Source: Lentisphaeraceae bacterium
GTDB taxonomy: Bacteria; Verrucomicrobiota; Kiritimatiellia; RFP12; DVOR01
NCBI GenBank assembly: GCA_004555175.1
Contig: SFJE01000003.1
Location: forward strand, 81,380 to 145,379
Direction: 5' to 3'
DNA: 64,000 bases
The notes beneath the pieces are model-generated. The model saw nothing but the letters and a program-made list of their open reading frames with translations, had not been told where the DNA came from and made no database searches. A program made the position numbers and the translations under genes. Shown here one piece after another: positions 25,801 to 34,053 of the stretch; position 1 is the stretch's first letter; each line of letters begins with the position of its first letter.

Positions 25801-28800
25801 AATGTCCAGCCCCGCCGGAGCGCAGAGTTCAATGAAGCGGCTATTCTGCACGCCGGTGGCATCGGTCAAGTTGAACTCGTTGATGAAGACTTCGCCGGGG
25901 ACGCAGGAGTAGACCCAGTAGTAAGGCGAGAACATCGGGGTGGTGAGGCCAGCCTCATCCGCCCGAGCCTGGATTTCGGCATTGAGACTGCGCGGGAAGT
26001 ACCAGGGGAAGTCGGTGTAATTCTCAGGCTCAATCTGGGTGGCGAACCAATCGTCGCTCTCGGCGCTCTGGTAGACGGCCCAGGCTGTGTAGCGGACCAA
26101 CGAGTTGGGCTTGAGGTTGTTGAGGCCCAGGGCCGTGAGGTCGCCAAAGAAGTTGTAGGTGGTGCCCTGGCGCTCGAGCTCAACGGTATTGGTGAGGCCC
26201 AAGAGCGTAAGTTCTTCAGGGGTGAGGACCTTGGCCGGAGCCGTGGGGTGCTGATCCTTGACGGTGTTCAGGTTACCCTCCAAGTTGAACCACACCGAGA
26301 GCGGCCACTTTTCAGGGTGATCCCTGTCCCACGCGATAATCGGATGGGTTGCGTCGGACGAGACGACTGCACTCTCGTCCAAGACAGTGGTGTAGGCGTA
26401 GCCATCGCGATAGGTCTTCACAGCCGAGGAACTCAGAGAGATGTCCTGTGGATCGAGGGTAATGAAGACGCGGATAGACTCATCCTTCAGGAGCTGGGCG
26501 TGGCTGAGAGAGACCATCGTCCGCAGCGAAGGCGCACCGCTAATCGGCTGGGAGAGCGGCGAATTGCGGTCGAACTCTGCGGGATTGTTGGTGCCGCTAA
26601 CATTCGAGAAGGCCACCGAATCCACGCTCAACGAGGGGCGGATGGGGTCAATCACCGACAGGTGGTCAATCAAGATGCGCCCATAGGTGGGCTGACGCGC
26701 TTCGCCGGGAGCGCCAAAGCCATCGGAATCGGCCCCATCGCCCTCCACATAGGCCTGCAGACGAAGGCGCTTGACCTGGCTAGAGGAGAAGGCGGCCGAA
26801 TCGGGCGCCTGATCGCCGGGGGTGAGGTCGGCCGTGGGCTTGGTCTTGGTGGTAGCGAACTTGGAGAGGTCCACGTCATAGGCGTTGTAGACGGTGTTGG
26901 TGACCTCCACATAGGTAATCGGCGTGAAGGTGGCGGCATCGGCCTCAGCGGTGGAGTCGGTGGCACAGAGGTAGAGGCGCACGGGCTTGGGACTCGGCTC
27001 GACCAAGCACGCGGCGAAGGTGACGCGCCCAACGCCATTCTCCAGCAGCGGCGAGTTGAGGCAGGTGGTGGAGAAGGTGCCATCTACATCGGTCCCGCCC
27101 ATCTTACTATTGAACTGCAACCCCTGAGTGAGCTGGCTCTTTTCGGCAAAGAGTTCCTCGGCGGGGCTGGCGGACTCGAGCGCCTGGCGATCCTTCCAAT
27201 AGAGCTTGCTGATAGGCTCGGAGGTGAGCTTGATATTCTTGCCAGCCCAGGAGGCGACCGAGCCGGTAGCGTTGTCGTTCACGCGCAGGTTATCGATATA
27301 GACATAGGGATCGGCCTCGGCATCAAGCCCGGTGGTGACCATCACCAAGCGCAATGTACCGCGCATCCCCACGAGCTCTGCGCCATTGAGCTTGGGCATA
27401 ATGCTCGCCATCGCCCACGCGCCGCCGGTGGGCCGCAGTTCCACGGGGGCCGACACATTCTGCCAGTTCGTGCGAAGCGTCGAGAGGGCGTTGTCAATGG
27501 CGCCACGCGTGTTGCTGAACTGAAGCATCACATACACCGAGTTGTTCTCTTGGCCGCCGCCAAACTCGTCATACTCCGGAATGCGATACTTGAAGCTGAC
27601 CGTGCCATAGCCCGTTTCAGAATAGGGCATATAGATGGCTTGGCTATTGCCCGTGTGGGTAATGCCCTCCCCAGTCTCGCTACCCACGGAGGTGTTCTTG
27701 CGCGAGCGCTGCAACAGCAGGCACTGGCGGCCATTGTAGTCGCCCGGGGTGACATTCAACTGCGCGCTCTCTTCCGGGCAGATCCAAGCGCCCACGGCCG
27801 CAAAGCCGTTATCGGCCACAAAGCCATCGTTGGTGTAGAGCGGCACGCGGCTTGTCCCATTGCGGTTGAGGTCGTTGCCGCACCAGGAGGAGACATAGAT
27901 ATTATCAAGGAAGAGATTGCACCCCTCATCGGCCGGAGCAAGGACCAAGGTCGCATTCGTCTTGCCCACCACCACGGTGTAGCTGGTGGCAGCGACATCG
28001 GTCGAGACCGTCTTGCTAAAGAGCACTTCATCGTTCTGCGAAATCGCCTTGATGCTGAGCTTACCGGCCAAGTCGGCCGTCGGCGTCCGGCGGCTAATCT
28101 GAATATGGGCCGAACTGCCGGAATCGGAGGCGAGCGTCCAGGAGTTCGCCGTGTAACTCGGCTCATTCAGCGACACGCTGTCCGACGCAATAGCCGTGGC
28201 CGCATAAGTGGAAGTGGAAGTGGCGCTGGCGGCTGTCTGGCGCGTCACCTGGCGGAAGATTGGCCGGCACTCGGCCGACCCCAACGCCAGCACATAGGGC
28301 GTGGTGGTCGAGGCCACTGCGTCGCGTGAAAGGAATTGCAACTGCGGCGAGGCCGCGGCTAATGCCGAGGTCAAGCCCACGGCCAGGCGCCCATCGCCCC
28401 GGACCCACAGACCGAAGGTCTTGCCGGCCATCGCCGTAGTGAGGTTCTTGTAGTCGCCCGTGATGGCCTGCCCGCCCGAGGTCTGAATGGGCAGACGCGT
28501 AGCCGTGCCCCCATTCCACTGATAGAGCTCCAAGATGAGGCTCTCGGTGGGTTGCACCGTCGCTTCGCTATCGTGGAAACCGGCAATTTGCGTTACGCGC
28601 AGCTCAAAGCGACTGGTGCCGAAAAGATCCTCGAGGTAGTAGGAAACCGAGTAGCCCGAAGGTCCGCAGGTCTCGGTGGCGCGGTTGAACTGCACCCCGG
28701 CGGCAAGGCCGTAACCCAGGAGATTCCAGGAGGTGGCAGCATCCTTGCCGAGCAGGCGCACGCGGTGATCCAAATCGTAAGGGAGCGAGAGCCCGAGCGT

Positions 28801-31641
28801 GAAGCTCACCGAGCCCACGCCATTGAGCACCACCTCGGCACCACTGCCTCCCTGAGGCTTCACCAGTTCGCTCTTGCCACGCAGACGCAGGAGCGAATCG
28901 GGATAATACTTGCTATTCTCGCGCGTCGGCGTCCGGCTCAAGACAACTTCCGCGCCATCGCTGAAGGTCATATAGCGGGACTTGAGCGTCTCGGCGCCGC
29001 CATTCAGATACTTGGGGGCAGCCTCAACCGGGCCGGCGCCCCACTGAATGAAGCCATCGTGAGCGATGGAGGCGTTATCGGGCATATAGAAAGCCAAGTC
29101 GCGATTATCGCCACGCCCGGTCTCGAAGCGCTCGGTGAAGGCCGTCTCGTCGGCGAGCGGACCCTCATCGGGAATCCAGCCATCGAGCACATAATATTCG
29201 CCCTCGGTGGTGGCCGCGGTGGTGCAGTCGAAGTCGGCCATCACGGTCTGACAGTTGTCGCGGAAGTCCGTTTCGGTGAAGTTGTCCGAGGGGGCATACC
29301 AAGTGTTGAAGTCCTGCCAGAAGGAGCCGCAGAGGCGCACCTGCAGGTCATCGCCGCCAGTGGGCACTTCGGGGAAGGTCGCCTCCACCATCAGGTGGGA
29401 GTTAGGCAGGGTGGACAAGGCCACCGGCAGGGGCACGGCAGCGCTCTCATCGGCCGCAAAGCCGAGGGCCTCGGTGACGGCCGGCACGGGCGAGACGGCG
29501 CTGGGCATCACGCCGGGGGCGGAGGCCCCCTTCTGTCCAAACCAGTAGGTGGCGGAACTGGCTTCGGTGGTGAAGCCCACCTTGAAGGAGAAGTAATCTG
29601 GCTGGAAGACCGGGGCCACCGTAGGGTCGGGATCCTGATAGCCCCAGGCATAGGTGGCGGAGGCATCGTCCACCACGCGCAAGGCCTTGGCCACATCCAC
29701 GCGCCACTGATGCGGGGCGGTGGGCGAGGGCAACATCGGAATGTCAACGGTCTTGAGGGTGTAGGGCAAGGCATCGGTGCCAGTGCCCGAGCGGTAGGTG
29801 ACGCGCAGGAAGGCTGTGGCATTGGCCGTCATCTGCTCGCGGAAGTCCAGCACTGCCGGCTTCTGCACCGTGGTCGGCACGCCATTGTCGCCAATCACCT
29901 CCACGCCATAGGTGGTGGTAAAGCCGGTGACCGCCTCGCGCTCGTCAATCACTTCGCGCCCGGCGAGGAAGGAGCCCTGCACCTTATAGTCGAGCCCGAG
30001 ATCATAGACCCCCGGCAGGACGCCCTGGAGCGTGCCATCGGGCTTGAGGAAGAAGGCATCTTCAACGGCATTGTTCGTGCCATCGCCATTGACGAGCAGC
30101 GTGCCGCGCGTGAGTTCGGCCGTCAGGGTGGCTTCGCCAGTGGTCTCGTTGTATCCCTGGACCGCCACCGGCACGGCGTGCCACTGGTGCTCGAGGTCGC
30201 CCTCCGCGCGGCGGCGGAGATTGAGCGTGGCCTCGTAACCGCGCGGACGCGTCTCGGGCGAGTCGCCGGGGATGATGCTGTAGTTGATTGTCAGGGGCGT
30301 GGTGGTGTCGAGCGAGCCATCGGCCTGATAGTGCCGATAGGTTGGATAGAGCGGCGTGAAGGTGGGCTTGCCAAAGTCTGCCACCGGTTGGGCCGAGCGG
30401 ACGCGCACCTTGCGCACTGCCACCGTGGCCATATTCGCGTTACTGGCTGCCGAAAACTGGGTGATGCGCACAATGCGGAACTGCGATGCCTCATTCGCCC
30501 CCGCCGGGAACTCCACGGTAAAGGGCACATAGGCATCGCTCAGCGTGAACGTGCCCAGCGATTGCCAGGGGGTCGTCCCGCTAAACGGCTTCCACTGCAC
30601 CACCACCTGCTGCGGCGCATCGGTCTCAACCACGGCCGACATCGCCTCGAAGGTGACCGACGCAATGCCATCGGGGTAGACGGGCGATTCAATCCGCGGC
30701 CAATCGTCGTAGTTCGAGAGGGAGGCCCCTTGACGGTTCAACAACTGCGCGCCGGCAGCGCCAGTGTAGGTCGAGCCGATCGAGCCACGATAGATGGCCC
30801 AGCCATAGGCACCCAAATCCGTCACTCCGGGCATTGAGCGCAAGTGCCACTCAAAGGCATTACCCAAGGTGACCTGCGAATCGGCGTCCACCGTGTCGCC
30901 CCCCGGGGGCGTTGCCACGCTCACCCAGAGCCGCCGGTCGGTGAAGTCCATCTTGCGCCCGTGGTCCTGAATATCGGAGATACGCACGAACGAGCCCAAG
31001 CCATAATTGGAGGCCGCGTACCACTCGTAGGTGGCCTCGCCCTTGAGCAGCGAGGCAATCATTGGATGGGCCGTCTCAAAGTCCCCTGCCTCGATGTCGT
31101 AGACCGCCGTGCTCAGGTAGATGCTCTCCCAGCGCGCCGGATCATGCGCCTGCCCCACATCCACATAGTTCGCCCAGGCCGTACCGGCGAGGTTCGTCGC
31201 CGAACGCGCCGCCACGCCCGTGTAATTCACCGTGGCGCCGCTTTGCGGCATCGGGTAAAATGCCCCCGCCTTCGGCGTGGTGCCATCAGCGTCATAGGGC
31301 GCATCGCGCTTGAGGACGATGCTTCCGGTGAAGGCCGTCTCGGGCCCCTTGTGCTTGCGGTACATCAGGCGCGCGGGCGAAGCCGCCACGCTCACCCCCG
31401 TGTGATTGCCCGTGCGCGGTACCGACACCGCCACCTGCACGCGCACATACTTCGTGCCCGCCTTCACCGCCGTAGCGGCGGCGGCATTGGCCGGATTGGC
31501 CGGGTCTGCGCCCGCATCGACCAACGAAAGCGCATACGACACGCTATCGGCCTGGGAGACCCCTTGCGCACGCGCGGCGGAACTCCAAAAGAGCCCCGCC
31601 ACCACGGCCGATAGCACCAAAAGCTTCAGTTTTCCGCCCAT
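19819..31641 (-). CDS. Giant secreted protein (3,940 residues) with three lamin-tail-like modules
   Basis: The chosen ATG at 31641 gives a clean signal peptide (MGGKLKLLVLSAVVAGLFWS, then SAARAQ); a GTG 30 bases upstream in the overlapping frame is less likely. The N-terminal half is beta-rich with several jelly-roll-like stretches (FTVEFPAGANEASQFRIVRI; WICPEESAQLNV region). The C-terminal half holds three related blocks starting near residues 1918 (VFINEFN), 2653 (AWLSEVN) and 3392 (VWINEFR). Each is preceded by a SPYYWVYS/APYFYLYS/SPYAWVYN motif and resembles the first strand of lamin-tail (LTD) domains. Block spacing is about 735 and 739 residues. No PEP-CTERM, beta-barrel or LPXTG end is seen. 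It starts 4 bases after a prepilin-like gene and is probably translated by coupling. Likely a cell-surface or extracellular adhesin or polymer-binding protein; function unknown. Confidence 0.88.
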   Translation of the reverse strand: MGGKLKLLVLSAVVAGLFWSSAARAQGVSQADSVSYALSLVDAGADPANPANAAAATAVKAGTKYVRVQVAVSVPRTGNHTGVSVAASPARLMYRKHKGPETAFTGSIVLKRDAPYDADGTTPKAGAFYPMPQSGATVNYTGVAARSATNLAGTAWANYVDVGQAHDPARWESIYLSTAVYDIEAGDFETAHPMIASLLKGEATYEWYAASNYGLGSFVRISDIQDHGRKMDFTDRRLWVSVATPPGGDTVDADSQVTLGNAFEWHLRSMPGVTDLGAYGWAIYRGSIGSTYTGAAGAQLLNRQGASLSNYDDWPRIESPVYPDGIASVTFEAMSAVVETDAPQQVVVQWKPFSGTTPWQSLGTFTLSDAYVPFTVEFPAGANEASQFRIVRITQFSAASNANMATVAVRKVRVRSAQPVADFGKPTFTPLYPTYRHYQADGSLDTTTPLTINYSIIPGDSPETRPRGYEATLNLRRRAEGDLEHQWHAVPVAVQGYNETTGEATLTAELTRGTLLVNGDGTNNAVEDAFFLKPDGTLQGVLPGVYDLGLDYKVQGSFLAGREVIDEREAVTGFTTTYGVEVIGDNGVPTTVQKPAVLDFREQMTANATAFLRVTYRSGTGTDALPYTLKTVDIPMLPSPTAPHQWRVDVAKALRVVDDASATYAWGYQDPDPTVAPVFQPDYFSFKVGFTTEASSATYWFGQKGASAPGVMPSAVSPVPAVTEALGFAADESAAVPLPVALSTLPNSHLMVEATFPEVPTGGDDLQVRLCGSFWQDFNTWYAPSDNFTETDFRDNCQTVMADFDCTTAATTEGEYYVLDGWIPDEGPLADETAFTERFETGRGDNRDLAFYMPDNASIAHDGFIQWGAGPVEAAPKYLNGGAETLKSRYMTFSDGAEVVLSRTPTRENSKYYPDSLLRLRGKSELVKPQGGSGAEVVLNGVGSVSFTLGLSLPYDLDHRVRLLGKDAATSWNLLGYGLAAGVQFNRATETCGPSGYSVSYYLEDLFGTSRFELRVTQIAGFHDSEATVQPTESLILELYQWNGGTATRLPIQTSGGQAITGDYKNLTTAMAGKTFGLWVRGDGRLAVGLTSALAAASPQLQFLSRDAVASTTTPYVLALGSAECRPIFRQVTRQTAASATSTSTYAATAIASDSVSLNEPSYTANSWTLASDSGSSAHIQISRRTPTADLAGKLSIKAISQNDEVLFSKTVSTDVAATSYTVVVGKTNATLVLAPADEGCNLFLDNIYVSSWCGNDLNRNGTSRVPLYTNDGFVADNGFAAVGAWICPEESAQLNVTPGDYNGRQCLLLQRSRKNTSVGSETGEGITHTGNSQAIYMPYSETGYGTVSFKYRIPEYDEFGGGQENNSVYVMLQFSNTRGAIDNALSTLRTNWQNVSAPVELRPTGGAWAMASIMPKLNGAELVGMRGTLRLVMVTTGLDAEADPYVYIDNLRVNDNATGSVASWAGKNIKLTSEPISKLYWKDRQALESASPAEELFAEKSQLTQGLQFNSKMGGTDVDGTFSTTCLNSPLLENGVGRVTFAACLVEPSPKPVRLYLCATDSTAEADAATFTPITYVEVTNTVYNAYDVDLSKFATTKTKPTADLTPGDQAPDSAAFSSSQVKRLRLQAYVEGDGADSDGFGAPGEARQPTYGRILIDHLSVIDPIRPSLSVDSVAFSNVSGTNNPAEFDRNSPLSQPISGAPSLRTMVSLSHAQLLKDESIRVFITLDPQDISLSSSAVKTYRDGYAYTTVLDESAVVSSDATHPIIAWDRDHPEKWPLSVWFNLEGNLNTVKDQHPTAPAKVLTPEELTLLGLTNTVELERQGTTYNFFGDLTALGLNNLKPNSLVRYTAWAVYQSAESDDWFATQIEPENYTDFPWYFPRSLNAEIQARADEAGLTTPMFSPYYWVYSCVPGEVFINEFNLTDATGVQNSRFIELCAPAGLDIGAWQVLRTFNNALTFNNIALTVAEGLSAGGGTVLKTPDPGAVPEQRKSGSNAVRSFYTAALPDSKFFIQDGTGTTTDFEAAGVADTANGGIFKRLLDDDTTSPSGSYAASLMLVRPTGGAEHIICFANLTSLGLTESANKSLDSLYEKFRASMVTNGFGGEWYQTFLDGDWTRYGETVADAFGTMPLYEPGLTLAQAHGRRLTKANFFPAATDKDNRFSQSAGAFAYVKDKEPTTYASSIATVDMGGIWVVRKNAIETDEANGPLDLTSLCVGTWPEAQNPTLIPRANEPGTNVAANAERPYTQVTPRQINPDQFLVKYRELSQSSVISSLEGLPYGTHALDIYSVDDATLVAENRRGGRNTPLSWNIPAATLKVALTYTPFPFHKVERVSVRLLDAKTGDPETDIAKIRAQIVNAATLIDAAAIADADGWVELKLEGNFTAGDPVSFLAVLKKDGSANEEDRYNVEGKATIAFNDASAWRDVITSVQPYTGTTLGTHQPWWGSSFGFDIAYNETALAGAKLASFIVTYPSPAGLAAGYDAWEGLNAPWAGLNALSDGASGIASPSLQGMEYADAIAALKGPFAQYGKTRYVELKDLASGRALSASAIGIVSDTYATALGYDPANAATWSKKEPAIPFCVWGVYTYVAQADGGNETVSFLLPQAAVNERAGLFKYPAWYQPVVDRNAGRTHTAPYFYLYSTPPQAAWLSEVNLVNGTTGSAPYAEVVMPYLRDGILNAEPSVPQTTHQGWTLKRYREDGTEAGSAAVGPYNEATRTYAHAFSTVPDFASIASADRSAYVLHRPCGAAEGGLWSAADVPGGSGVSAPATVTDNGWLLNTEAYVVPGKSDATDAPGSVQLVGQVVYVSGQACVTSDVTKRTEWAFSNETPGSSNATTNGTTLPPDRDPEWNRVTVSSSIRNTVYGGVLCGYQQFGFFETDAASGTASNAGEISQSLSGTAWKYDAPSNRRLVLSYRPRTNYRFERLVLPPSLIGHVMLIGADGSLPQATVDSEVERLRQLAVADPDVRYTDWIRMGNHDEAGRYRAEVEYATVTAEDGSTSQEPTGVITFNPDYTSGLGVDTITFGEQDAFVITLVFADEPASAINAIQMEIGQGDVLSGAWLVTQTLYALDPATGNPDTAKGGDTLENPIWSDEDGNFYGNYTNVHGWLHQPQVGDQLGMSAVINPELGLVGGALGNTVEAVRNQLEANTGLRPFLVWTLIPKSKLPANLSTPGTTEDQKLRDTFLNNWDLGANYWLGSTPSISEGIAAISLRDLRKRLRTSATNRDFYSAAGIIPMTYRGYCAENRALANANDPDAHPRADDTLLAFSTMTAVELAEALGTRAADTGLTDADDLLAYAPVINMDATAEATWQEGAVLRFAIVIADAKVDRVYEVQSISNFSSNDATAYCPWYLPNAKANINAISTASNKGISPYAWVYNIGRGGVWINEFRPFPVENLPTAIELAGYASPYTQDPTTQAYIPQYSLDGWSVVLKYAPMPLATDAQETPIVWTEDHRVALHSWVPYRRINKVDAPAAGYYDLDYYLAADTIDTSFGAATANDFLNYAYAADKLNTFKWLKFADDTPLFKADLEAELRTNDAYKNGIVYAIALERANGVVEDEVLFCYSKKDIVRTADELTARMKLAIASENVNATTASTVRGLANRAFLEDVLNHNATFQFFYHTNLDQLYWDVDASNEAMNTLPGANVINNYNLITQPRSSYQLQTATLFTLSARVLGGNASLLLYKGGAPYLEASGRTLSNAYATGTDYTLALTDWNRDWYSRASVTKNGAPIAAPVVQATTYAASGTRLTANVSTDLTLDSATLDADTDYVVTFVYTPEAEQLLAAGDLKAQDEGFLEWLLKVKPNAILEQTVRDGVTASEKYWLGLDSAAISAEDVALNITSLGTHTEPEGTALPTLSIALRKGEAPVGELRGDGVLVLLGKQKLDDPWQFLRRLYPEDVSGESHLILRTDCTFFKAILLSAEEAERAAQ

Positions 31642-31645
31642 ACGC

Positions 31646-32758
31646 TCAATCCAACTTTTCTCCGGATGCACTTACGCCGCCCGACCCATACCACTTGGAG
31701 AGTTTCTTGCGTTTTGTCGTGTCGGGCGAAGTGATATCACGCGAAGGATCCCGAATGGCCTCCACGTGTCCATCAGCAAAACAAACGTGCGCGTACATCA
31801 TCCCATTGTCTTCGTGCACAAAGCCCATACACTCATCGCCCTCGTCCCAATCCCACACCGGGTCGCCTTCCAACGAGTTGGCCGCCTTAATCGCCTCGCT
31901 ATCCAAATCCAACTCCACAAAGAGCGCCACCTTGCTCGGCAACGCCTCCGCGCGCGTGCTCCCATCCACATACGGCTTGAGCGCCGATTGCCCATAGCGA
32001 ATGCCATAGCTTCCGCCGCCGCCGGCATAGCCGCTGCGCCCCGTGTCATAGAGACTCTTATCCGCGCCGGTAATCACGTTCATCGCGTAGGCCCGCACAA
32101 TGCTATTCTTCGCAATCCCCAACTTCTCGGTGGCCAGACGCTGGAAGGTCGGGTTCACATAAATCGACAGATCCTTGCCCAGATAGTCAAAGAGGCACCC
32201 ATTCATCACCGACACCTGCGCCTGCGTCCACACATCTCCCCCACTGCGCTCATACCACGAGGCCGGCTTGGACCCCATCCCGCCCTCTTTGCTCTTGGAG
32301 TCAAAGCAAATGCAGCACCCATCCTCGTTCACATAGGTGGCGGAATCCGAGTCGCCACTCGACTGCTGATTGCCCAGATTGTAACCATCGCCATTCCCAT
32401 CACCAATCTTGTCTGCCGCCTCAATATCCCCCTTCTTGCGCGGACAATCGTGCTCAAAGTAAACCCAGCCATTGGCGCGCCCATAGCGCTTCTCCTTGGT
32501 CGCCGGATTGCTGGGGTCACGCCACTGAAACTCCGAAAAATAGCCGCCCGCCGCCGGATAGCACCCATCGTGCTCGCTCTTATACGCCAGCGCCGCCTTC
32601 CCCAAGCGCATCAAGTTATTGCGGCTGATTGTGTCATCGCCCGCCCGCAAAAACCGCCCCACCGCCGGCGCCAACGCCGCCGCCAAAACGCCGATAATCA
32701 CGATGACCACCAGGAGCTCAATCATCGTAAAGCCCAGCAAACGCTTCGTCTGTCTCAT
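31646..32758 (-). CDS. Prepilin-type protein (pseudopilin) with H-X9-DG-like C-terminal motif
   Basis: 370 residues from ATG 32758, chosen because GAGAGG lies 8 bases upstream; a longer ATG at 32776 lacks one. The N-terminus RLLGFTMIELLVVIVIIGVL is a type IV prepilin leader: cleavage before F, with Glu at +5. The hydrophobic helix is followed by an atypically large globular domain with CC and CF pairs (NEDGCCICFDSKS) and a stretch AHVCFADGHVEAIRDPS near residue 330, the motif common in planctomycete and verrucomicrobial pseudopilins. It may be a secretion-system pseudopilin or a surface filament subunit. It directly precedes the giant gene under one strong promoter, suggesting a dedicated export or assembly role. 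Confidence 0.88.
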   Translation of the reverse strand: MRQTKRLLGFTMIELLVVIVIIGVLAAALAPAVGRFLRAGDDTISRNNLMRLGKAALAYKSEHDGCYPAAGGYFSEFQWRDPSNPATKEKRYGRANGWVYFEHDCPRKKGDIEAADKIGDGNGDGYNLGNQQSSGDSDSATYVNEDGCCICFDSKSKEGGMGSKPASWYERSGGDVWTQAQVSVMNGCLFDYLGKDLSIYVNPTFQRLATEKLGIAKNSIVRAYAMNVITGADKSLYDTGRSGYAGGGGSYGIRYGQSALKPYVDGSTRAEALPSKVALFVELDLDSEAIKAANSLEGDPVWDWDEGDECMGFVHEDNGMMYAHVCFADGHVEAIRDPSRDITSPDTTKRKKLSKWYGSGGVSASGEKLD

Positions 32759-32784
32759 GCTATAAACCTCTCGCATTACTAATT

Positions 32785-32813
32785 AGTATAGGCAATTTAG
32801 CCACCCGTTGCAA
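32785..32813 (-). promoter_or_regulatory. Promoter of the pseudopilin-giant protein operon
   Basis: Minus strand TTGCAA, 17-base spacer, TATACT. The predicted start is near 32778, giving a leader of about 20 bases that contains the GAGAGG ribosome-binding site. Confidence 0.75.
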
Positions 32814-33000
32814 GCAGTTTTTGCCTAACACCCCGAAAGCACGCAGGGTTGCCGCGTATTTTTCAACCACAAAGAACCACAAAGATACACAAAGAAAAGG
32901 CATGCATTGTTATGGGCGCTCAGCTGTGGTCTCGCGGGGGCGCGGGGGCCTTGCCCCCGGCGCGCCGAAGGCGCACCTCACGCGAGCGGCAGCGAGCATG

Positions 33001-33189
33001 ATCGTAGCGTGCGGCTTCAGCCGCACAAAAAGTCCGCCCCTTCACGCTCACGCAGCGCGCATAATCGTAGCGTGCGGCTTCAGCCGCACAAAAAGTCCGC
33101 CCCTTCACGCTCACGCAGCGCGCATAATCGTAGCGTGCGGCTTCAGCCGCACAGAAAGGCCGCCACCTCACGCTCGCGCAGCGAGCAGG
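33001..33189. repeat. 63-bp tandem repeat (three copies)
   Basis: ATCGTAGCGTGCGGCTTCAG starts at 33001, 33064 and 33127. Copies 1 and 2 are nearly identical and copy 3 is diverged in its second half. The unit contains the hairpin GTGCGGCTTCAGCCGCAC. Copy 3 runs into the 3' end of tsaC and supplies its TGA. The remaining spacer 32814-33000 has only AT-rich and micro-hairpin sequence; no gene is seen. Confidence 0.8.
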
Positions 33190-33824
33190 AGCGAGCCCTG
33201 GCGCAGGATGCGCAGCGCGCCATCGGGCAGGAGCTGGGCAACGGTGGAGCTCACCCCAAGGCGGGCAGCACCACCATCGAGCAGGAGATCCACGGCAGCG
33301 CCGAGGGCGGCGGCGGCCTCCTGGGCATCGCGGGCGGGGGGTTCTCCGCTCAGGTTCACGCTCGTACAGCGCAATCGCCCGCCACAGCGGCGTAGCAGCT
33401 CGCGTAAAAGCGGGCAATCGGGGACGCGGTAGCCCTCGGCCGGACCCGCCGCGCGCGGCAGAATAGCCGTCAGCGGACCCGGCCAGTGGGCGGCGAGGCG
33501 CTCGGCGGCGGGGGTGCGCAGGGCACCATCGGCCCAGACCGCCTCGGCATCAGCCGCGAGCAGTTGGAAGGGCTTGGCCGCCTCGCGCCGCTTCATCGCG
33601 CGGATACGCTCAAGCGCCGCAGGGAAGTCCGGGTGGCAAGCCACGCCATAGACCGTCTCAGTCGGGAGGATAACGACCCCGCCGCGCAGGAGCACATCAG
33701 CCGCTGCCGGCAGGGAGTCGGGGGTGAAAGGGAGGGAGTCGACAGTCGACAGTCGACAGTCGACAGCACGCGGCGAGCCGCGACGGGCAAGCTGTGGGCT
33801 TTCGTTCATCTCACTATCCGCCAT
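33168..33824 (-). CDS. tsaC: L-threonylcarbamoyladenylate synthase (Sua5/YrdC family)
   Basis: 218 residues from ATG 33824, chosen because GAGG lies 6 bases before it. The YrdC fold is clear: VLLRGGVVILPTETVYGVAC, IRAMKRREAAKPFQLLAAD (the KxR/K-P-x2 site), AAHWPGPLTAILPRA, YRVPDCPLLRELL and SVNLSGEPPARDAQEA. It makes threonylcarbamoyl-AMP for the universal t6A37 tRNA modification, an essential step. The first 30 or so residues are abnormal: after MADSEMNESPQL the frame runs through one arm of a GTCGACA element (ARRGSPRAVDCRLSTVDS) before the domain begins. This adds a low-complexity N-terminus not seen in the family. The stop lies in a 63-bp tandem repeat. Confidence 0.88.
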   Translation of the reverse strand: MADSEMNESPQLARRGSPRAVDCRLSTVDSLPFTPDSLPAAADVLLRGGVVILPTETVYGVACHPDFPAALERIRAMKRREAAKPFQLLAADAEAVWADGALRTPAAERLAAHWPGPLTAILPRAAGPAEGYRVPDCPLLRELLRRCGGRLRCTSVNLSGEPPARDAQEAAAALGAAVDLLLDGGAARLGVSSTVAQLLPDGALRILRQGSLLLAARA

Positions 33825-33950
33825 AAACCACCTCATAAGGAGAGCAAGACGGAAGCGCGGAGGCCGAAGCCTTTATTCCCACCCTCCCGTCTGCCAGCCG
33901 ATCCGTCGCGGAACGCGACCTGTCGACTGTCGACTGTCAACTGTTGACTT
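33737..33950. repeat. GTCGACA-armed element, copy 3, enclosing the tsaC start
   Basis: 214 bp. The left arm (33737-33792) reads AGTCGACAGTCGACAGTCGA, then ACGCGGCGAGCCGCGACGGG. The right arm (33890-33950) reads GTCTGCCAGCCGATCCGTCG, then CTGTCGACTGTCGACTG. Both arms match copy 2 in reverse orientation. Between them lie the tsaC ribosome-binding site, ATG and first codons. The spacer on to pgi (33951-34053) holds only GC-rich sequence and a short GCTAACA repeat (34033-34050). Confidence 0.85.
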
Positions 33951-34053
33951 ACTTCGCGCGGTTCGCGACGGGCAATCTCTTGGCATTAGGCCGGGGCCTA
34001 CACCTCAGGCGAGAGCCCTGCTAACCGCTATCCGCTAACAGCTAACAGCTAAC

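Noticed and set aside
22294..30837. Several long plus-strand frames opposite the 3,940-residue gene
   Set aside because: No start signals or domains; all lie inside the sense gene and follow its codon bias.
33001..33189. Possible CRISPR array
   Set aside because: Units are 63 bp, directly adjacent and nearly identical throughout, with no unique spacers and no cas genes.
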